Counted from the first letter of the stretch, positions 36,559 to 45,273 are shown. The stretch is DNA of 64,000 nt from Mangrovimonas xylaniphaga (GCF_001280435.1 NZ_LBIP01000017.1:1-64000); one strand, 5' to 3'. Notes: generated by a model from the letters alone, not told the origin. Translations and numbers: made by a program.

Positions 36559-37357
36559 ACGTTTGGGGTTTGCTATTTTGGCACTGGGGCTAGGAGTAGG
36601 TGTCTTGTGGTGCAATGAACATTTGGAAAAGTTGGCTTTGGAAGAAGCCTTTGCTGAAGCAAGTATGCCAAAATCAGAAGCTAAACTTCGCTTACTGCCT
36701 ATGAGTACAACGGGACAAGTGGTACATCATGACAGTTACTCGCTATCTTATAACGAAGAACATGAACAAGCAGAATGGGTGGCTTATGAACTTAGAAAAG
36801 ACCACCTTTCGGATTTGGATTTTAAACGGCCATATTTTGAAATAGATTCAGTGGTAAAGACGGGTGCTGCGCATTGGCGTAACTATAAAAATTCGGGTTA
36901 CGATCGCGGACATTTATGTCCTGCAGGGGATAGGAGGTATAGTTTGGAAGCTTATAATGAAACTTTTTTGACAAGTAATATCAGTCCACAGGATCATTAT
37001 TTCAATGCAGGGGTTTGGAATAGGCTAGAGCAACAAACCAGGCGATGGGCAAAGGAGTATAATAGCGTTTTTGTAGTTACGGGAGGAGTCCTTACGGAGG
37101 ATTTGGAAGTCATAGGCCAAGAGCAGGTTTCGGTGCCAAAGTACTTTTATAAAGTGATTTTGGATGATTCTAATTCGGAAGTTAAAATAATTGCATTTTT
37201 AATTCCTGCTAAAGAGAGTAGTGAGCACTTGAATAACTTTGTGGTCTCTGTAGATTCCTTGGAACAAATAACGGGTATTGATTTCTTTCCTGAATTGGAA
37301 GATAATTTGGAGAATACTTTAGAAGCTTCTGAAGAGTATAGTGATTGGGAGTTTTAG
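36551..37357 (+). CDS. Secreted DNA/RNA non-specific endonuclease (NUC1 family)
   Basis: A beta-beta-alpha-metal nuclease cutting DNA and RNA outside the cytoplasm. I start it at ATG 36551 (268 residues), overlapping the phosphatase stop by 8 bases; a TTG 12 bases earlier is less likely. The N-terminus is a signal sequence or membrane anchor (LGFAILALGLGVGVLWC). The catalytic motif is Y-D118-R-G-H121-LCPAGDRR, with H121 as general base. The metal-binding asparagine is expected in FNAGVWNRLEQQ. The overlap suggests coupled expression with PafA. Confidence 0.9.
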   Translation: MTKRLGFAILALGLGVGVLWCNEHLEKLALEEAFAEASMPKSEAKLRLLPMSTTGQVVHHDSYSLSYNEEHEQAEWVAYELRKDHLSDLDFKRPYFEIDSVVKTGAAHWRNYKNSGYDRGHLCPAGDRRYSLEAYNETFLTSNISPQDHYFNAGVWNRLEQQTRRWAKEYNSVFVVTGGVLTEDLEVIGQEQVSVPKYFYKVILDDSNSEVKIIAFLIPAKESSEHLNNFVVSVDSLEQITGIDFFPELEDNLENTLEASEEYSDWEF

Positions 37358-37367
37358 ACTGGTGGGA

Positions 37368-38210
37368 CTATCTGCCAAGAATGCCTTTCCATCGTAAGGA
37401 TCGAATGAAATCACCTTCTGGTTTTGATACCAAATATTCCAATCCATTTTGCTTGGCCTTAAAGTAGCCCATGAGGTAGTCTTTAAAAAGGCTGGGACTT
37501 TTCTTTTTCATTGCCAATTTTAAAGCTGCAATACTGGTTATGGTAATTCCATAGCGCATTTTGTACATGGCCTCTCCCTGTATGTATTTGGAGTTTTTTT
37601 GGTACTGGGCTCCCGTTGGTTTTAGGTGTTTTACCTTTAGGTTAGTATCCGTGGCCATTTGCCAACCATGATATTGTGCCAAAAGTGTGTCGACCGTATC
37701 CCAGCCAATGGATCTTTTCAGGCCGCCAATATCTTCAAAACATTGTTTTCTATAGGCTTTTATTGGGCCTCTAACATGGGTTTGTTTGGCAATGTTTTCA
37801 TAAATCCAGTGGCCATTTTTTTCAATGTGGAGAATACCTCCTGCAATCCCTATAGTGTTGTTACTTTTAAAAAGTGCAGCGACTTTTTCAAGATAATTGG
37901 GAGGGAAAATTAAATCGGCATCAAACTTACAAATGATGTCACATGCAACGTCTAAAGTTTCAAATCCTTTATAGAAGGCATTCACAACTTTGGAGCCAGG
38001 TTGATGTTCTTGTGATGAGGCAATATCAATAACCGAAATCCAGGGATATTTATTGGCAAATTCCTTCGCGACTTTTAGTGTTACGTCAGTTGAATTGTCG
38101 TTAACCACGACCAGTTGTTTCGGTAATAAGGTTTGCGCCACCAAAGATTCCAAAGTCACCTTTAGGGTAATTTCTTCGTTGTGGGCAGGTATGACTATGC
38201 TAAAATCCAA
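37368..38210 (-). CDS. Glycosyltransferase family 2
   Basis: Transfers a sugar from a nucleotide donor to an unknown acceptor. The 280 residues show the GT-A opening FSIVIPAHNEEITLK, VVVNDNSTDVTL, the metal-binding KFDADLIFPPNYL, and the acceptor-side GWDTVDTLLAQY. No membrane segment is clear. It is the third gene of an operon with a KASIII-type synthase and a methyltransferase, so the acceptor may be a lipid made by them; this is inference from order. Confidence 0.85.
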   Translation of the reverse strand: MDFSIVIPAHNEEITLKVTLESLVAQTLLPKQLVVVNDNSTDVTLKVAKEFANKYPWISVIDIASSQEHQPGSKVVNAFYKGFETLDVACDIICKFDADLIFPPNYLEKVAALFKSNNTIGIAGGILHIEKNGHWIYENIAKQTHVRGPIKAYRKQCFEDIGGLKRSIGWDTVDTLLAQYHGWQMATDTNLKVKHLKPTGAQYQKNSKYIQGEAMYKMRYGITITSIAALKLAMKKKSPSLFKDYLMGYFKAKQNGLEYLVSKPEGDFIRSLRWKGILGR

Positions 38211-38230
38211 AAGATAAAGGTGTTTTCAGT

Positions 38231-38752
38231 TTAAACACGCTCAGCATATACAATATAGTATCTCGGCGTAAACCAACGTAAGATAGGTCTAATGCCAATC
38301 TTTTTGGTTGGATTGGTCCACTTGTTTGTTGCCACAATTTTCCATCCAGCTTTTTCCAAAAGCCAATCAAATTGCCAATCTTCAAATTCGTGGTAATGAC
38401 GGTCCCAAGGATCTGTTTTGCTTCGGTATGCGGAGGAAAACCATAATTTTAAAGGGATACTTGCCACGAGTTTATCAGCCTTAATGGATTTAAGAACCGT
38501 ATAAGGCGATAATAAATGTTCGAATATTTCAAAAGCTGTGACTACTTCGGCACTGGAATTAATAATGTTGGAAACATCTTCATCCAAATCTTCACCTTTC
38601 GTATTCGTCACTGAAAACCCATGTTCCTTCATTACTTCTGTAAATGGGTTGGGGACGCCAAGATCTAAAATATGAGCACTTGTTGGGACGTGGCTTTTTA
38701 AAAATTCTATGGTTTTCTTGTAGCGCTTATGCGGAAATTTTCCTTCGTACAT
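38231..38752 (-). CDS. Class I SAM-dependent methyltransferase-like protein
   Basis: 173 residues. AHILDLGVPNPFTEVM is a SAM-binding motif I variant with a proline in the glycine loop (GVP for GxG), so cofactor binding is not certain. VVTAFEIFEHLLSPYTVLKSI matches the post-II region of small-molecule methyltransferases. It starts 2 bases after the KASIII stop and runs into the GT2 gene after 20 bases. Substrate unknown. Confidence 0.72.
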   Translation of the reverse strand: MYEGKFPHKRYKKTIEFLKSHVPTSAHILDLGVPNPFTEVMKEHGFSVTNTKGEDLDEDVSNIINSSAEVVTAFEIFEHLLSPYTVLKSIKADKLVASIPLKLWFSSAYRSKTDPWDRHYHEFEDWQFDWLLEKAGWKIVATNKWTNPTKKIGIRPILRWFTPRYYIVYAERV

Positions 38753-38754
38753 TA

Positions 38755-39813
38755 TTAATATTTGTAAACTATGGCGTTGATGTGCATTCCGGCACCAACA
38801 CTTGCAAATATAATAACATCACCTTTAGATAGAGATTGATTTTCAATTTTATTCTGAAGCACCAAATCCAAAAGGGTTGGCACCGTGGCTACGGAACTAT
38901 TTCCCAGTTTCGAAATGCTCATGGGCATGATTCCTTCAGGAATATTCGCTCTATAAAGTCTATAAAAACGCTTTAAAATCGCTTCATCCATTTTTTCATT
39001 GGCCTGGTGGATGAAAATCTTTTTTACATCCTCTATGCCGTAACCACTGTTGTCCAAACAGGTTTTCATGGCCTGAGGTACATGGGATAAGGCAAATTCA
39101 TAAATCTTGCGCCCGTCCATTTTAATGTATCGGGTGTCTGGGTTGAGGTCTTTGTTATAGGAGTTTCCAAAGTGAAGGTAATAGGCTTCGTCATAGGAAT
39201 AGGTCGCAGTTTCATGCGAAAGAATGCCCCCTTCTTCATCGGTGGCTTCAATAATACTAGCTCCAGCACCATCAGAATAAATCATGGAATCCCTGTCGTG
39301 TTTGTCTACTACGCGACTTAAGGTTTCAGCGCCAATTACGAGGCAACGTTTGGCGATTCCAGCTTTAATGAAGGCTTGTGCCTGAATGACTCCTTGAATC
39401 CATCCTGGACATCCGAAAAGGATATCATAGGCCACACATTTAGGATTTTTAATTCGAAGATTATGTTTTACCCTAGAGGCTAAACATGGCACCATATCGC
39501 TTTGTATGGTGTTGTGTTTAACGTCTCCAAAGTTGTGGGCCACGATGATATAATCTAAGGTTTCTGGATCGATGTTGGCGTTGGAAATGGCTTTTTCGGC
39601 GGCAAAAAAGGCAATGTCGGAACAGTTCAGCATGGGATTCACGTAACGCCTTTCCCCAATTCCTGTAATGGCCTTGAATTTTTCAATGATTACTTCATTG
39701 CTGTGGCCGAAACTTGATCCGTCTGAATTTAAAAAAATGTGTTGATTGAAGTCTTCGTTTTTTTCGATGGAGCTTGGAATGTAACTTCCAATACCAGTAA
39801 TCTTAATATTCAT
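38755..39813 (-). CDS. 3-oxoacyl-ACP synthase III (KASIII-like)
   Basis: Condensing enzyme joining an acyl-CoA starter to malonyl-ACP. The 352 residues carry the thiolase-fold triad C135 (FGCPGW), H269 (FIHQAN) and N305 (KLGNSSV). GAGASII and ASVGAGMHINA complete the pocket. It is in an operon with a methyltransferase and a GT2, away from fatty-acid genes, so a special lipid or secondary product is more likely than ordinary fatty-acid initiation. A 16-bp inverted repeat ends 7 bases before its start codon. Confidence 0.88.
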   Translation of the reverse strand: MNIKITGIGSYIPSSIEKNEDFNQHIFLNSDGSSFGHSNEVIIEKFKAITGIGERRYVNPMLNCSDIAFFAAEKAISNANIDPETLDYIIVAHNFGDVKHNTIQSDMVPCLASRVKHNLRIKNPKCVAYDILFGCPGWIQGVIQAQAFIKAGIAKRCLVIGAETLSRVVDKHDRDSMIYSDGAGASIIEATDEEGGILSHETATYSYDEAYYLHFGNSYNKDLNPDTRYIKMDGRKIYEFALSHVPQAMKTCLDNSGYGIEDVKKIFIHQANEKMDEAILKRFYRLYRANIPEGIMPMSISKLGNSSVATVPTLLDLVLQNKIENQSLSKGDVIIFASVGAGMHINAIVYKY

Positions 39814-39820
39814 AAAGAAG

Positions 39821-39867
39821 AATGCCTTTAATTTTCGCTAAGGTACAATAGGAAAATTAAAGGCATT
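39821..39867. terminator. 16-bp perfect inverted repeat between gcvP and the KASIII gene
   Basis: AATGCCTTTAATTTTC (39821-39836) and GAAAATTAAAGGCATT (39852-39867) flank a 15-base loop. On the minus strand it follows gcvP and ends 7 bases before the KASIII ATG, with a CTTCTTT tail. It could be a weak terminator for gcvP or a translation-blocking leader of the KASIII operon. Confidence 0.5.
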
Positions 39868-39889
39868 AAATATTTAGTAACAATTTACG

Positions 39890-39913
39890 ATGTTCAAACT
39901 AGTGTTTGAACAT
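39890..39913 (-). terminator. Hairpin directly behind gcvP
   Basis: ATGTTCAAAC (39890-39899) and GTTTGAACAT (39904-39913) form a 10-bp stem with a TAGT loop, 2 bases after the gcvP stop codon. No strong T-tract follows, so termination strength is uncertain. Confidence 0.5.
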
Positions 39914-39915
39914 GT

Positions 39916-42765
39916 TTAGGCTTCCATATATTCTTCAATTGGAGCACAAGTACAGATAAGGTTTCTATCTCCAAATGCGTCATCCACACGTCTTACCGAT
40001 GGCCAAAACTTGTTTTCTTTCACATAATCCAATGGGAAAGCAGCTGCTTCACGAGTGTATGGGAACAACCATTCATCCGATGTCAACATCTCCAAAGTAT
40101 GTGGAGCATTTTTAAGAACATTGTTAGCGTCGTCTTTACTAGCCTGGTCAATTTCATTTTTGATAGAAATCATGGCGTCACAGAAACGATCCATTTCGTC
40201 TTTGCTTTCACTTTCGGTAGGCTCGATCATCAAGGTACCTGCTACTGGGAAAGATACCGTAGGAGCGTGGAAACCGTAGTCCATTAAACGTTTTGCGATG
40301 TCTGTAACTTCAATGCCATTAGCTTTAAAGGCACGACAATCAACAATCATTTCGTGAGCGGCACGTCCACATTCACCTGAATACAACGTGTCAAAACTTC
40401 CTTGTAAACGAGACTTGATATAGTTAGCGTTCAAGATGGCTGTTTTGGTAGCTTCTGTAACACCTTCAGCTCCTAACATTTTGATGTATCCGTAAGAGAT
40501 CAAACATACCAAGGCAGATCCGTAAGGTGCTGCAGAAATGGCTGTGATCGCTTTTTTGCCTCCAGTTTTTACCAATGGGTTTCCAGGAAGGAATGGCACC
40601 AATTGCTTGGCAACACAAATAGGTCCAACTCCTGGTCCACCACCTCCGTGAGGAATGGCAAATGTTTTATGTAAGTTCAAGTGACATACGTCGGCACCAA
40701 TGTTTCCTGGATTTGTAAGTCCAACTTGAGCATTCATGTTGGCTCCGTCCATGTACACCTGACCTCCGTTGTCGTGGATAATTTGAGTGATTTCCTTAAT
40801 TGCAGATTCGTAAACTCCGTGTGTTGAAGGGTAAGTTACCATGACACAAGAAAGGTTGTCTTTGTGCAATTCTGCTTTTTGGCGTAAGTCTTCAACATCA
40901 ATGTTTCCTTTGTCTGTAGATTTGGTAACCACTACTTTCATACCAGCCATAACCGCACTCGCAGGGTTAGTACCGTGTGCAGAAGAAGGAATCAAACAGA
41001 TGTTTCTATGGTGGTCTCCACGAGATTCGTGGTAAGCCTTAATTACCATAAGACCTGCAAATTCTCCTTGAGCTCCAGAGTTAGGTTGCAAAGAAGTGCC
41101 AGCAAATCCAGTAATTTCTGTTAATTGGTCTTCAAGAGCCTTTAACATAGTCAAGTATCCTTTGGCTTGCTTTGCAGGAGCAAATGGGTGAATGTTGGTC
41201 CATTTTGCCCAGCTTAATGGCAACATTTCTGCCGCAGCATTAAGTTTCATGGTACAAGATCCCAAAGAAATCATGGAGTGGTTCAAAGAAAGGTCTTTGC
41301 GCTCCAAAAACTTGATGTAACGCATCAATTCTGTTTCAGAATGATACTTGTTGAAAACCTCTAGAGTTAAGAATTCTGAGTTTCTCTTAAGATCTTCAGT
41401 AATATGATTAGCTTCTTCAATAGAAGTTAATTTGATTGTTTTCTTTTTGGCAGCTTTTGCAAAAATTTCAATGATTTCATTCACATCACTTAAAGATGTT
41501 GTTTCGTTAATTGAAATAGTTACTGTATGCTTGCTTGGGTAGAAGAAGTTTACCTTATGGTCTTTAGCAATTTCTTTGATTTTTTTTGCTTTGGCTTCAA
41601 TTTGAAGCGTATCGAAGAAGCTAGAGTTTAATTGCTTGTAACCCAATTTCTCCAAAGCAGCAGATAAACTGGCTGCAGAGTGGTGCACTTTATTGGCGAT
41701 AAATTCCAAACCTTTTGGTCCGTGGTACACAGCGTACATTCCAGCCATAACAGCCAAAAGTACTTGCGCAGTACAGATGTTTGAAGTTGCTTTATCACGC
41801 TTGATGTGCTGCTCACGAGTTTGAAGCGCCATACGGAGAGCTCTGTTACCGTTGGTGTCTTTGGTTACTCCAATGATACGTCCAGGGATGTCACGCTTGT
41901 AAGCTTCTTTGGTTGCAAAGTAAGCGGCGTGCGGCCCTCCAAAGCCCATTGGGATTCCAAAACGCTGTGTTGTTCCTACTACCACATCGGCACCAAATTT
42001 TCCTGGAGCTTCCAGTTTTACCAAACTCAAAATATCGGCAGCAACAGCTACTTTAATTTGAACCAATTGTGCTTTTTCAATGAAAGTTTTGATATCTGTA
42101 ACCTGACCGTCTTTTCCTGGATATTGTAAAATCGCTCCAAAGAAATCTGAAGAGAAGTCAAATTCAGCTTCATTTCCTACTACCAATTCAATGCCAATTG
42201 GCAAGGCACGGGTTTCAAGTAGGGATAAGGTTTGCGGTAAAATTAAATCGGAAACAAAGAATTTGTTTACACCAGCTTTCTTTTGGTCTCTAGAACGTAC
42301 GGCAAACAATAAGCTCATAGCTTCTGAAGCAGCAGTACTTTCATCCAACAAAGAGGCATTGGCAAGCTCCATACCTGTAAGGTCTGTAATCATGGTTTGG
42401 AAGTTCAATAGGGCTTCCAAACGACCTTGAGCAATTTCTGCTTGGTATGGCGTGTAGGCTGTATACCATCCTGGGTTTTCAAAAATGTTACGTTGAATAA
42501 CGGCAGGAAGGATAGTTGGGTGGTAGCCTAAACCAATATATGTTTTGTAAACTTTATTTTTATTAGAAAGTTCATGAATATGGTTGAGGTATTCGTTCTC
42601 TGTCATTGGAGCATCGAGCTTCAAGTCTTTCTGTAATCGAATATCATCCGGAATTGTTTCGTAAATGAGTTGGTCTAAAGAGTCAACACCTATTGTTTCT
42701 AACATCTTTTTTTGGTCTTCCTCTCTTGGACCAATGTGACGCAAAGCGAAAGCATTTGTATTCAT
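39916..42765 (-). CDS. gcvP: Glycine dehydrogenase (decarboxylating), P-protein
   Basis: PLP enzyme that decarboxylates glycine and passes the aminomethyl group to lipoyl GcvH. The 949 residues are the single-chain form. The N-terminal half opens ALRHIGPREEDQKKML. The C-terminal half holds the PLP lysine in HLNLHKTFAIPHGGGGPGVG, plus SSAHGTNPASA and MDGANMNAQVG. GcvH and GcvT are not nearby. The leader is short and shows no glycine riboswitch. Confidence 0.97.
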   Translation of the reverse strand: MNTNAFALRHIGPREEDQKKMLETIGVDSLDQLIYETIPDDIRLQKDLKLDAPMTENEYLNHIHELSNKNKVYKTYIGLGYHPTILPAVIQRNIFENPGWYTAYTPYQAEIAQGRLEALLNFQTMITDLTGMELANASLLDESTAASEAMSLLFAVRSRDQKKAGVNKFFVSDLILPQTLSLLETRALPIGIELVVGNEAEFDFSSDFFGAILQYPGKDGQVTDIKTFIEKAQLVQIKVAVAADILSLVKLEAPGKFGADVVVGTTQRFGIPMGFGGPHAAYFATKEAYKRDIPGRIIGVTKDTNGNRALRMALQTREQHIKRDKATSNICTAQVLLAVMAGMYAVYHGPKGLEFIANKVHHSAASLSAALEKLGYKQLNSSFFDTLQIEAKAKKIKEIAKDHKVNFFYPSKHTVTISINETTSLSDVNEIIEIFAKAAKKKTIKLTSIEEANHITEDLKRNSEFLTLEVFNKYHSETELMRYIKFLERKDLSLNHSMISLGSCTMKLNAAAEMLPLSWAKWTNIHPFAPAKQAKGYLTMLKALEDQLTEITGFAGTSLQPNSGAQGEFAGLMVIKAYHESRGDHHRNICLIPSSAHGTNPASAVMAGMKVVVTKSTDKGNIDVEDLRQKAELHKDNLSCVMVTYPSTHGVYESAIKEITQIIHDNGGQVYMDGANMNAQVGLTNPGNIGADVCHLNLHKTFAIPHGGGGPGVGPICVAKQLVPFLPGNPLVKTGGKKAITAISAAPYGSALVCLISYGYIKMLGAEGVTEATKTAILNANYIKSRLQGSFDTLYSGECGRAAHEMIVDCRAFKANGIEVTDIAKRLMDYGFHAPTVSFPVAGTLMIEPTESESKDEMDRFCDAMISIKNEIDQASKDDANNVLKNAPHTLEMLTSDEWLFPYTREAAAFPLDYVKENKFWPSVRRVDDAFGDRNLICTCAPIEEYMEA

Positions 42766-42791
42766 TCTAAAAAAATTGTGTTTTTGAGGCG

Positions 42792-42799
42792 CAAAATTA
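42792..42799 (-). promoter_or_regulatory. Promoter -7 box of gcvP
   Basis: On the minus strand this reads TAATTTTG, a full TAnnTTTG match, 26 bases before the gcvP ATG. Confidence 0.55.
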
Positions 42800-42874
42800 C
42801 GGAATTAATCATGGTTTTATGTTAATGATAATGAAAGTTTTTTAACCAAATGAAGCTCTTATTAACACTTTAAT

Positions 42875-42882
42875 TATTTTTG
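42875..42882 (+). promoter_or_regulatory. -7 box directly before the 276-residue membrane protein gene
   Basis: TATTTTTG ends 4 bases before the GTG at 42887, the same spacing as at the SprT-like gene. A leaderless or nearly leaderless transcript is predicted. Confidence 0.45.
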
Positions 42883-42886
42883 TGAG

Positions 42887-43717
42887 GTGAGGTTTCTAAA
42901 ACGTATTTTCAATTTTTACATCAACAGCAGTATTCACGTGGCTTTGGCGGTCTATGCCATATCTTGGATTACCCTAATGGAATACAATTTGCCTTACGAT
43001 GAAACCGTGCTGTATTTTATATTTTATGCCAGTATTACAGGATATAATTTTGTTAAATTTTTTGGACTGGCCAAGTTTCACCACCGAAGTCTGGCCTATT
43101 GGCTCAAATTTATTCAGGTTTTTTCCTTTGTTTGTTTCTTATTGATGTGCTTTTATGCTGCGCGATTAGAGCTTAAAACATTACTTTATATTGCCTTTTT
43201 TGGAGCAGTTACTTTCTTGTATGCCGTCCCATTTTTACCAAGAAAAATGCTGTTTGACAAAAATCAAAACCTGAGAAGTATAAGCGGTATAAAGGTATAT
43301 GTTATTGCTATGGTATGGGCAGGGGTTACAGTCTTGTTACCTTTGTTAAATGCAGATTATCCTATTGGTTTGGAAGAACTATTGCCATTTTTGCAACGAT
43401 TTATTTTGGTATTGGTGTTGATATTGCCTTTTGAAATTAGGGATTTAAATTATGATAGCTTGAAGCTATCTACCATTCCGCAGAAAATAGGTGTCAAACG
43501 AACTAAAATTTTTGGAGGTATCTTGTTATTGGTCATGTTGGGATTGGAGTTGATAAGACATGGCCAAGGTATAAGATTTAAGCTTAGTCTTTTGGTGGTA
43601 TCCTTGGTTCTGGGAGCCTTTTTATATTTTGCTAGTAAGAATCAAAGACCTTATTACTGCAGTTTTTGGGTGGAAGGGATTCCTATCTTTTGGTTATTGT
43701 TGCTCTTGGTTACGTAG
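42887..43717 (+). CDS. Polytopic membrane protein, UbiA prenyltransferase-like
   Basis: 276 residues with about eight predicted membrane segments. Weak UbiA-like features are a first polar loop ending near ASITGYNFVKFFGLAKFH and a second at LPFEIRDLNYDSLKLSTIPQ (about 185-204), where UbiA enzymes have their second Asp-rich motif. The first canonical NDxxDxxxD motif is missing, so activity is doubtful. The GTG start is supported by the first membrane helix, which would be lost at the next ATG (residue 31). Its 3' end overlaps the convergent 87-residue gene by 24 bases. Confidence 0.65.
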   Translation: MRFLKRIFNFYINSSIHVALAVYAISWITLMEYNLPYDETVLYFIFYASITGYNFVKFFGLAKFHHRSLAYWLKFIQVFSFVCFLLMCFYAARLELKTLLYIAFFGAVTFLYAVPFLPRKMLFDKNQNLRSISGIKVYVIAMVWAGVTVLLPLLNADYPIGLEELLPFLQRFILVLVLILPFEIRDLNYDSLKLSTIPQKIGVKRTKIFGGILLLVMLGLELIRHGQGIRFKLSLLVVSLVLGAFLYFASKNQRPYYCSFWVEGIPIFWLLLLLVT

Positions 43718-43957
43718 AAAGGCATCAAAATTTTGATGTAGGTCTTGGCGTTCCTTTTCTTTTAGACATTCTATATTGGATTCCTTCATCACTTTAGTGA
43801 GCTTTTTGTTCTGTTTAGAGTAGGATCTGGTCATTTTGCACCAACAAAACCTGAAGTTGAATTTTAATTTTTCCCAAAAAGAGGCTTCTCCATATTGAGA
43901 GCGGTCGCATATTTCAAGTGCTTCATCACAGGATATAAAAAGGATACTTTTTTTCAT
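43694..43957 (-). CDS. Small cytoplasmic protein paired with ECF sigma factor
   Basis: An 87-residue protein that follows the sigma gene after 4 bases. It is rich in charged residues and has cysteines at ISCDEALEIC and CWCK. The layout recalls anti-sigma factors with a zinc site, but the HxxxCxxC motif is incomplete and no membrane segment is present. A regulator of the neighbouring sigma factor is the best guess from position. Databases may carry odd names for such short flavobacterial proteins. Confidence 0.6.
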   Translation of the reverse strand: MKKSILFISCDEALEICDRSQYGEASFWEKLKFNFRFCWCKMTRSYSKQNKKLTKVMKESNIECLKEKERQDLHQNFDAFLRNQEQQ

Positions 43958-43961
43958 AAAA

Positions 43962-44510
43962 TTAAAACCAATTTTGTTCGAGGCATTCGGCCATTGCAGT
44001 TCTGGCCCTATGGATGATAACCCAAAGGTTAGACGGCGTTATTTTTAATTCATTACAGATGGTTTCGGTGTCCATCCCCTCAATGGTCTTCATTCTAAAC
44101 ACCAAGGCTTGCTTTTCAGGAAGTTTGCTCATGCACTCATGGATGGCATCTCCCAATTCTTTGTTTTCTAGTTTGCCTTCGGCTGTTTTATCAAGATCGG
44201 CAACGCGTTCTGCCAACCAATCGCCATCATCTTTTGGCGAATTATAGGAAATCCGTATTTCGGCCTGGCCTTTTTTGGAGTTTGATTTTCGATAGTAGTC
44301 AATAATTTTTCGCTTTAAAATTGAAATGAGCCAAGTACGTTCACTGGCTTCACCCTTGAAGTTTTTCATGGATTTCAATGCCGAAAAAAATGCTTCTTGA
44401 ACCAAGTCTTTGGCGGTTTCCCTATCGTTTACCCTAGCAATGGTATAATTGAACAGATAATCGGAGTAAAGCGCGACCCATTTGGTAGGATCTAATTGGT
44501 GTTTTGGCAT
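43962..44510 (-). CDS. ECF-type RNA polymerase sigma factor
   Basis: A 182-residue sigma-70 family protein with region 2 (YLFNYTIARVNDRETAKDLV, then FFSALKSMKNFKGEASERTW, about 18-60) and region 4 helix-turn-helix (ALVFRMKTIEGMDTETICNE and LKITPSNLWVIIHRARTAM, about 136-175). It directs RNA polymerase to a specific regulon, unknown here. The small gene behind it is its likely partner. A long insert between regions 2 and 4 (about 80-125) is Asp/Glu/Lys-rich. Confidence 0.9.
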   Translation of the reverse strand: MPKHQLDPTKWVALYSDYLFNYTIARVNDRETAKDLVQEAFFSALKSMKNFKGEASERTWLISILKRKIIDYYRKSNSKKGQAEIRISYNSPKDDGDWLAERVADLDKTAEGKLENKELGDAIHECMSKLPEKQALVFRMKTIEGMDTETICNELKITPSNLWVIIHRARTAMAECLEQNWF

Positions 44511-44651
44511 ATTGTCTTACATCTGTTTCTTCAAATTTAGGATAAAAAAATCAGTTTCTATAGTCCTTACAGGTAATATGTTAAAAGGAATATTTAACTC
44601 GAACTGTTAGTTGTGAATTCTAAATTTAGTTAGAGAAACAAGGTTTAAACC

Positions 44652-44702
44652 AAAAAATCAACTGCACTAGAAACAACTATTGTTGAGTACAATTGATTTT
44701 TT
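44652..44702 (-). terminator. Long-stem terminator behind the CDGSH gene
   Basis: AAAAAATCAACTG (44652-44664) faces CAATTGATTTTTT (44690-44702). The single mismatch becomes a G-U pair only in minus-strand RNA, so it probably ends the CDGSH transcript. A small CAAC-TATT-GTTG hairpin lies inside the loop (44674-44685). Confidence 0.6.
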
Positions 44703-44757
44703 ATGGATTAGCATTAATACTGTAATAAAACTACCCTTAAAGAATTAGTTCGGAGTT

Positions 44758-44979
44758 CTATGGCTTCGGAGGCAAGTCGAAAGCTTTGGCCTCATGTTCA
44801 AAATGGTTGCGATGGCTGCCATCACAAAATGGTTTGTTCTCTGATCTTCCGCAGCGGCAAAGAGAGACTAAAGTTCGGCCTCCTAAACCGTAGACATTCC
44901 CTTCTTTATCGACAATTTCAAAATCGCCATCTACTTTTACGCTACCGTTGCTAAGTATTGTGAGTTTGGTTTTAGACAT
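44758..44979 (-). CDS. CDGSH iron-sulfur domain protein
   Basis: A 73-residue protein that binds a 2Fe-2S cluster through three Cys and one His. The motif is complete: C41-R-C43, C52-DGSH56 within SLCRCGRSENKPFCDGSHRN. It is like single-domain mitoNEET-type proteins with redox or cluster-transfer roles; the bacterial function is not settled. It is a lone gene with a terminator behind it. Confidence 0.93.
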   Translation of the reverse strand: MSKTKLTILSNGSVKVDGDFEIVDKEGNVYGLGGRTLVSLCRCGRSENKPFCDGSHRNHFEHEAKAFDLPPKP

Positions 44980-45273
44980 ATTTGATATATTATTAGTTGT
45001 TCATAGCTAAGATATGCATTTTTAAAATTTCGTCTACAGTTTTGCGTTATATGTCGCCTAAATAAATGGTTATGAGTGAATTGAATTTTTGTTTGTTTGA
45101 TTTTTAGTATCTTTAATACTCTCTCCTATAGCTGGTTATTGCATTCCATACTGATTTTTTTCTTTAAAATTTACAGTTTGGGCTCCCGTTTCTACTTCAT
45201 TTAATCTTCTGTTCTGGGTTTAATAATTCAGTTTTCTGAATTCAAGTGCAATCAAACTTAAAAACTTATCAAA
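44980..45273. other. 294-base intergenic region before the ScyD-like gene
   Basis: No coding region was found. It holds the promoters of divergent CDGSH and ScyD-like genes. TATCTTTA at about 45108-45115 is a near-match to the -7 box on the plus strand, far (about 160 bases) from the start. Confidence 0.4.

Noticed and set aside
42766-42886. Glycine riboswitch ahead of gcvP
   Set aside because: The leader is only about 20 bases from the -7 box to the ATG and shows no aptamer-like structure.
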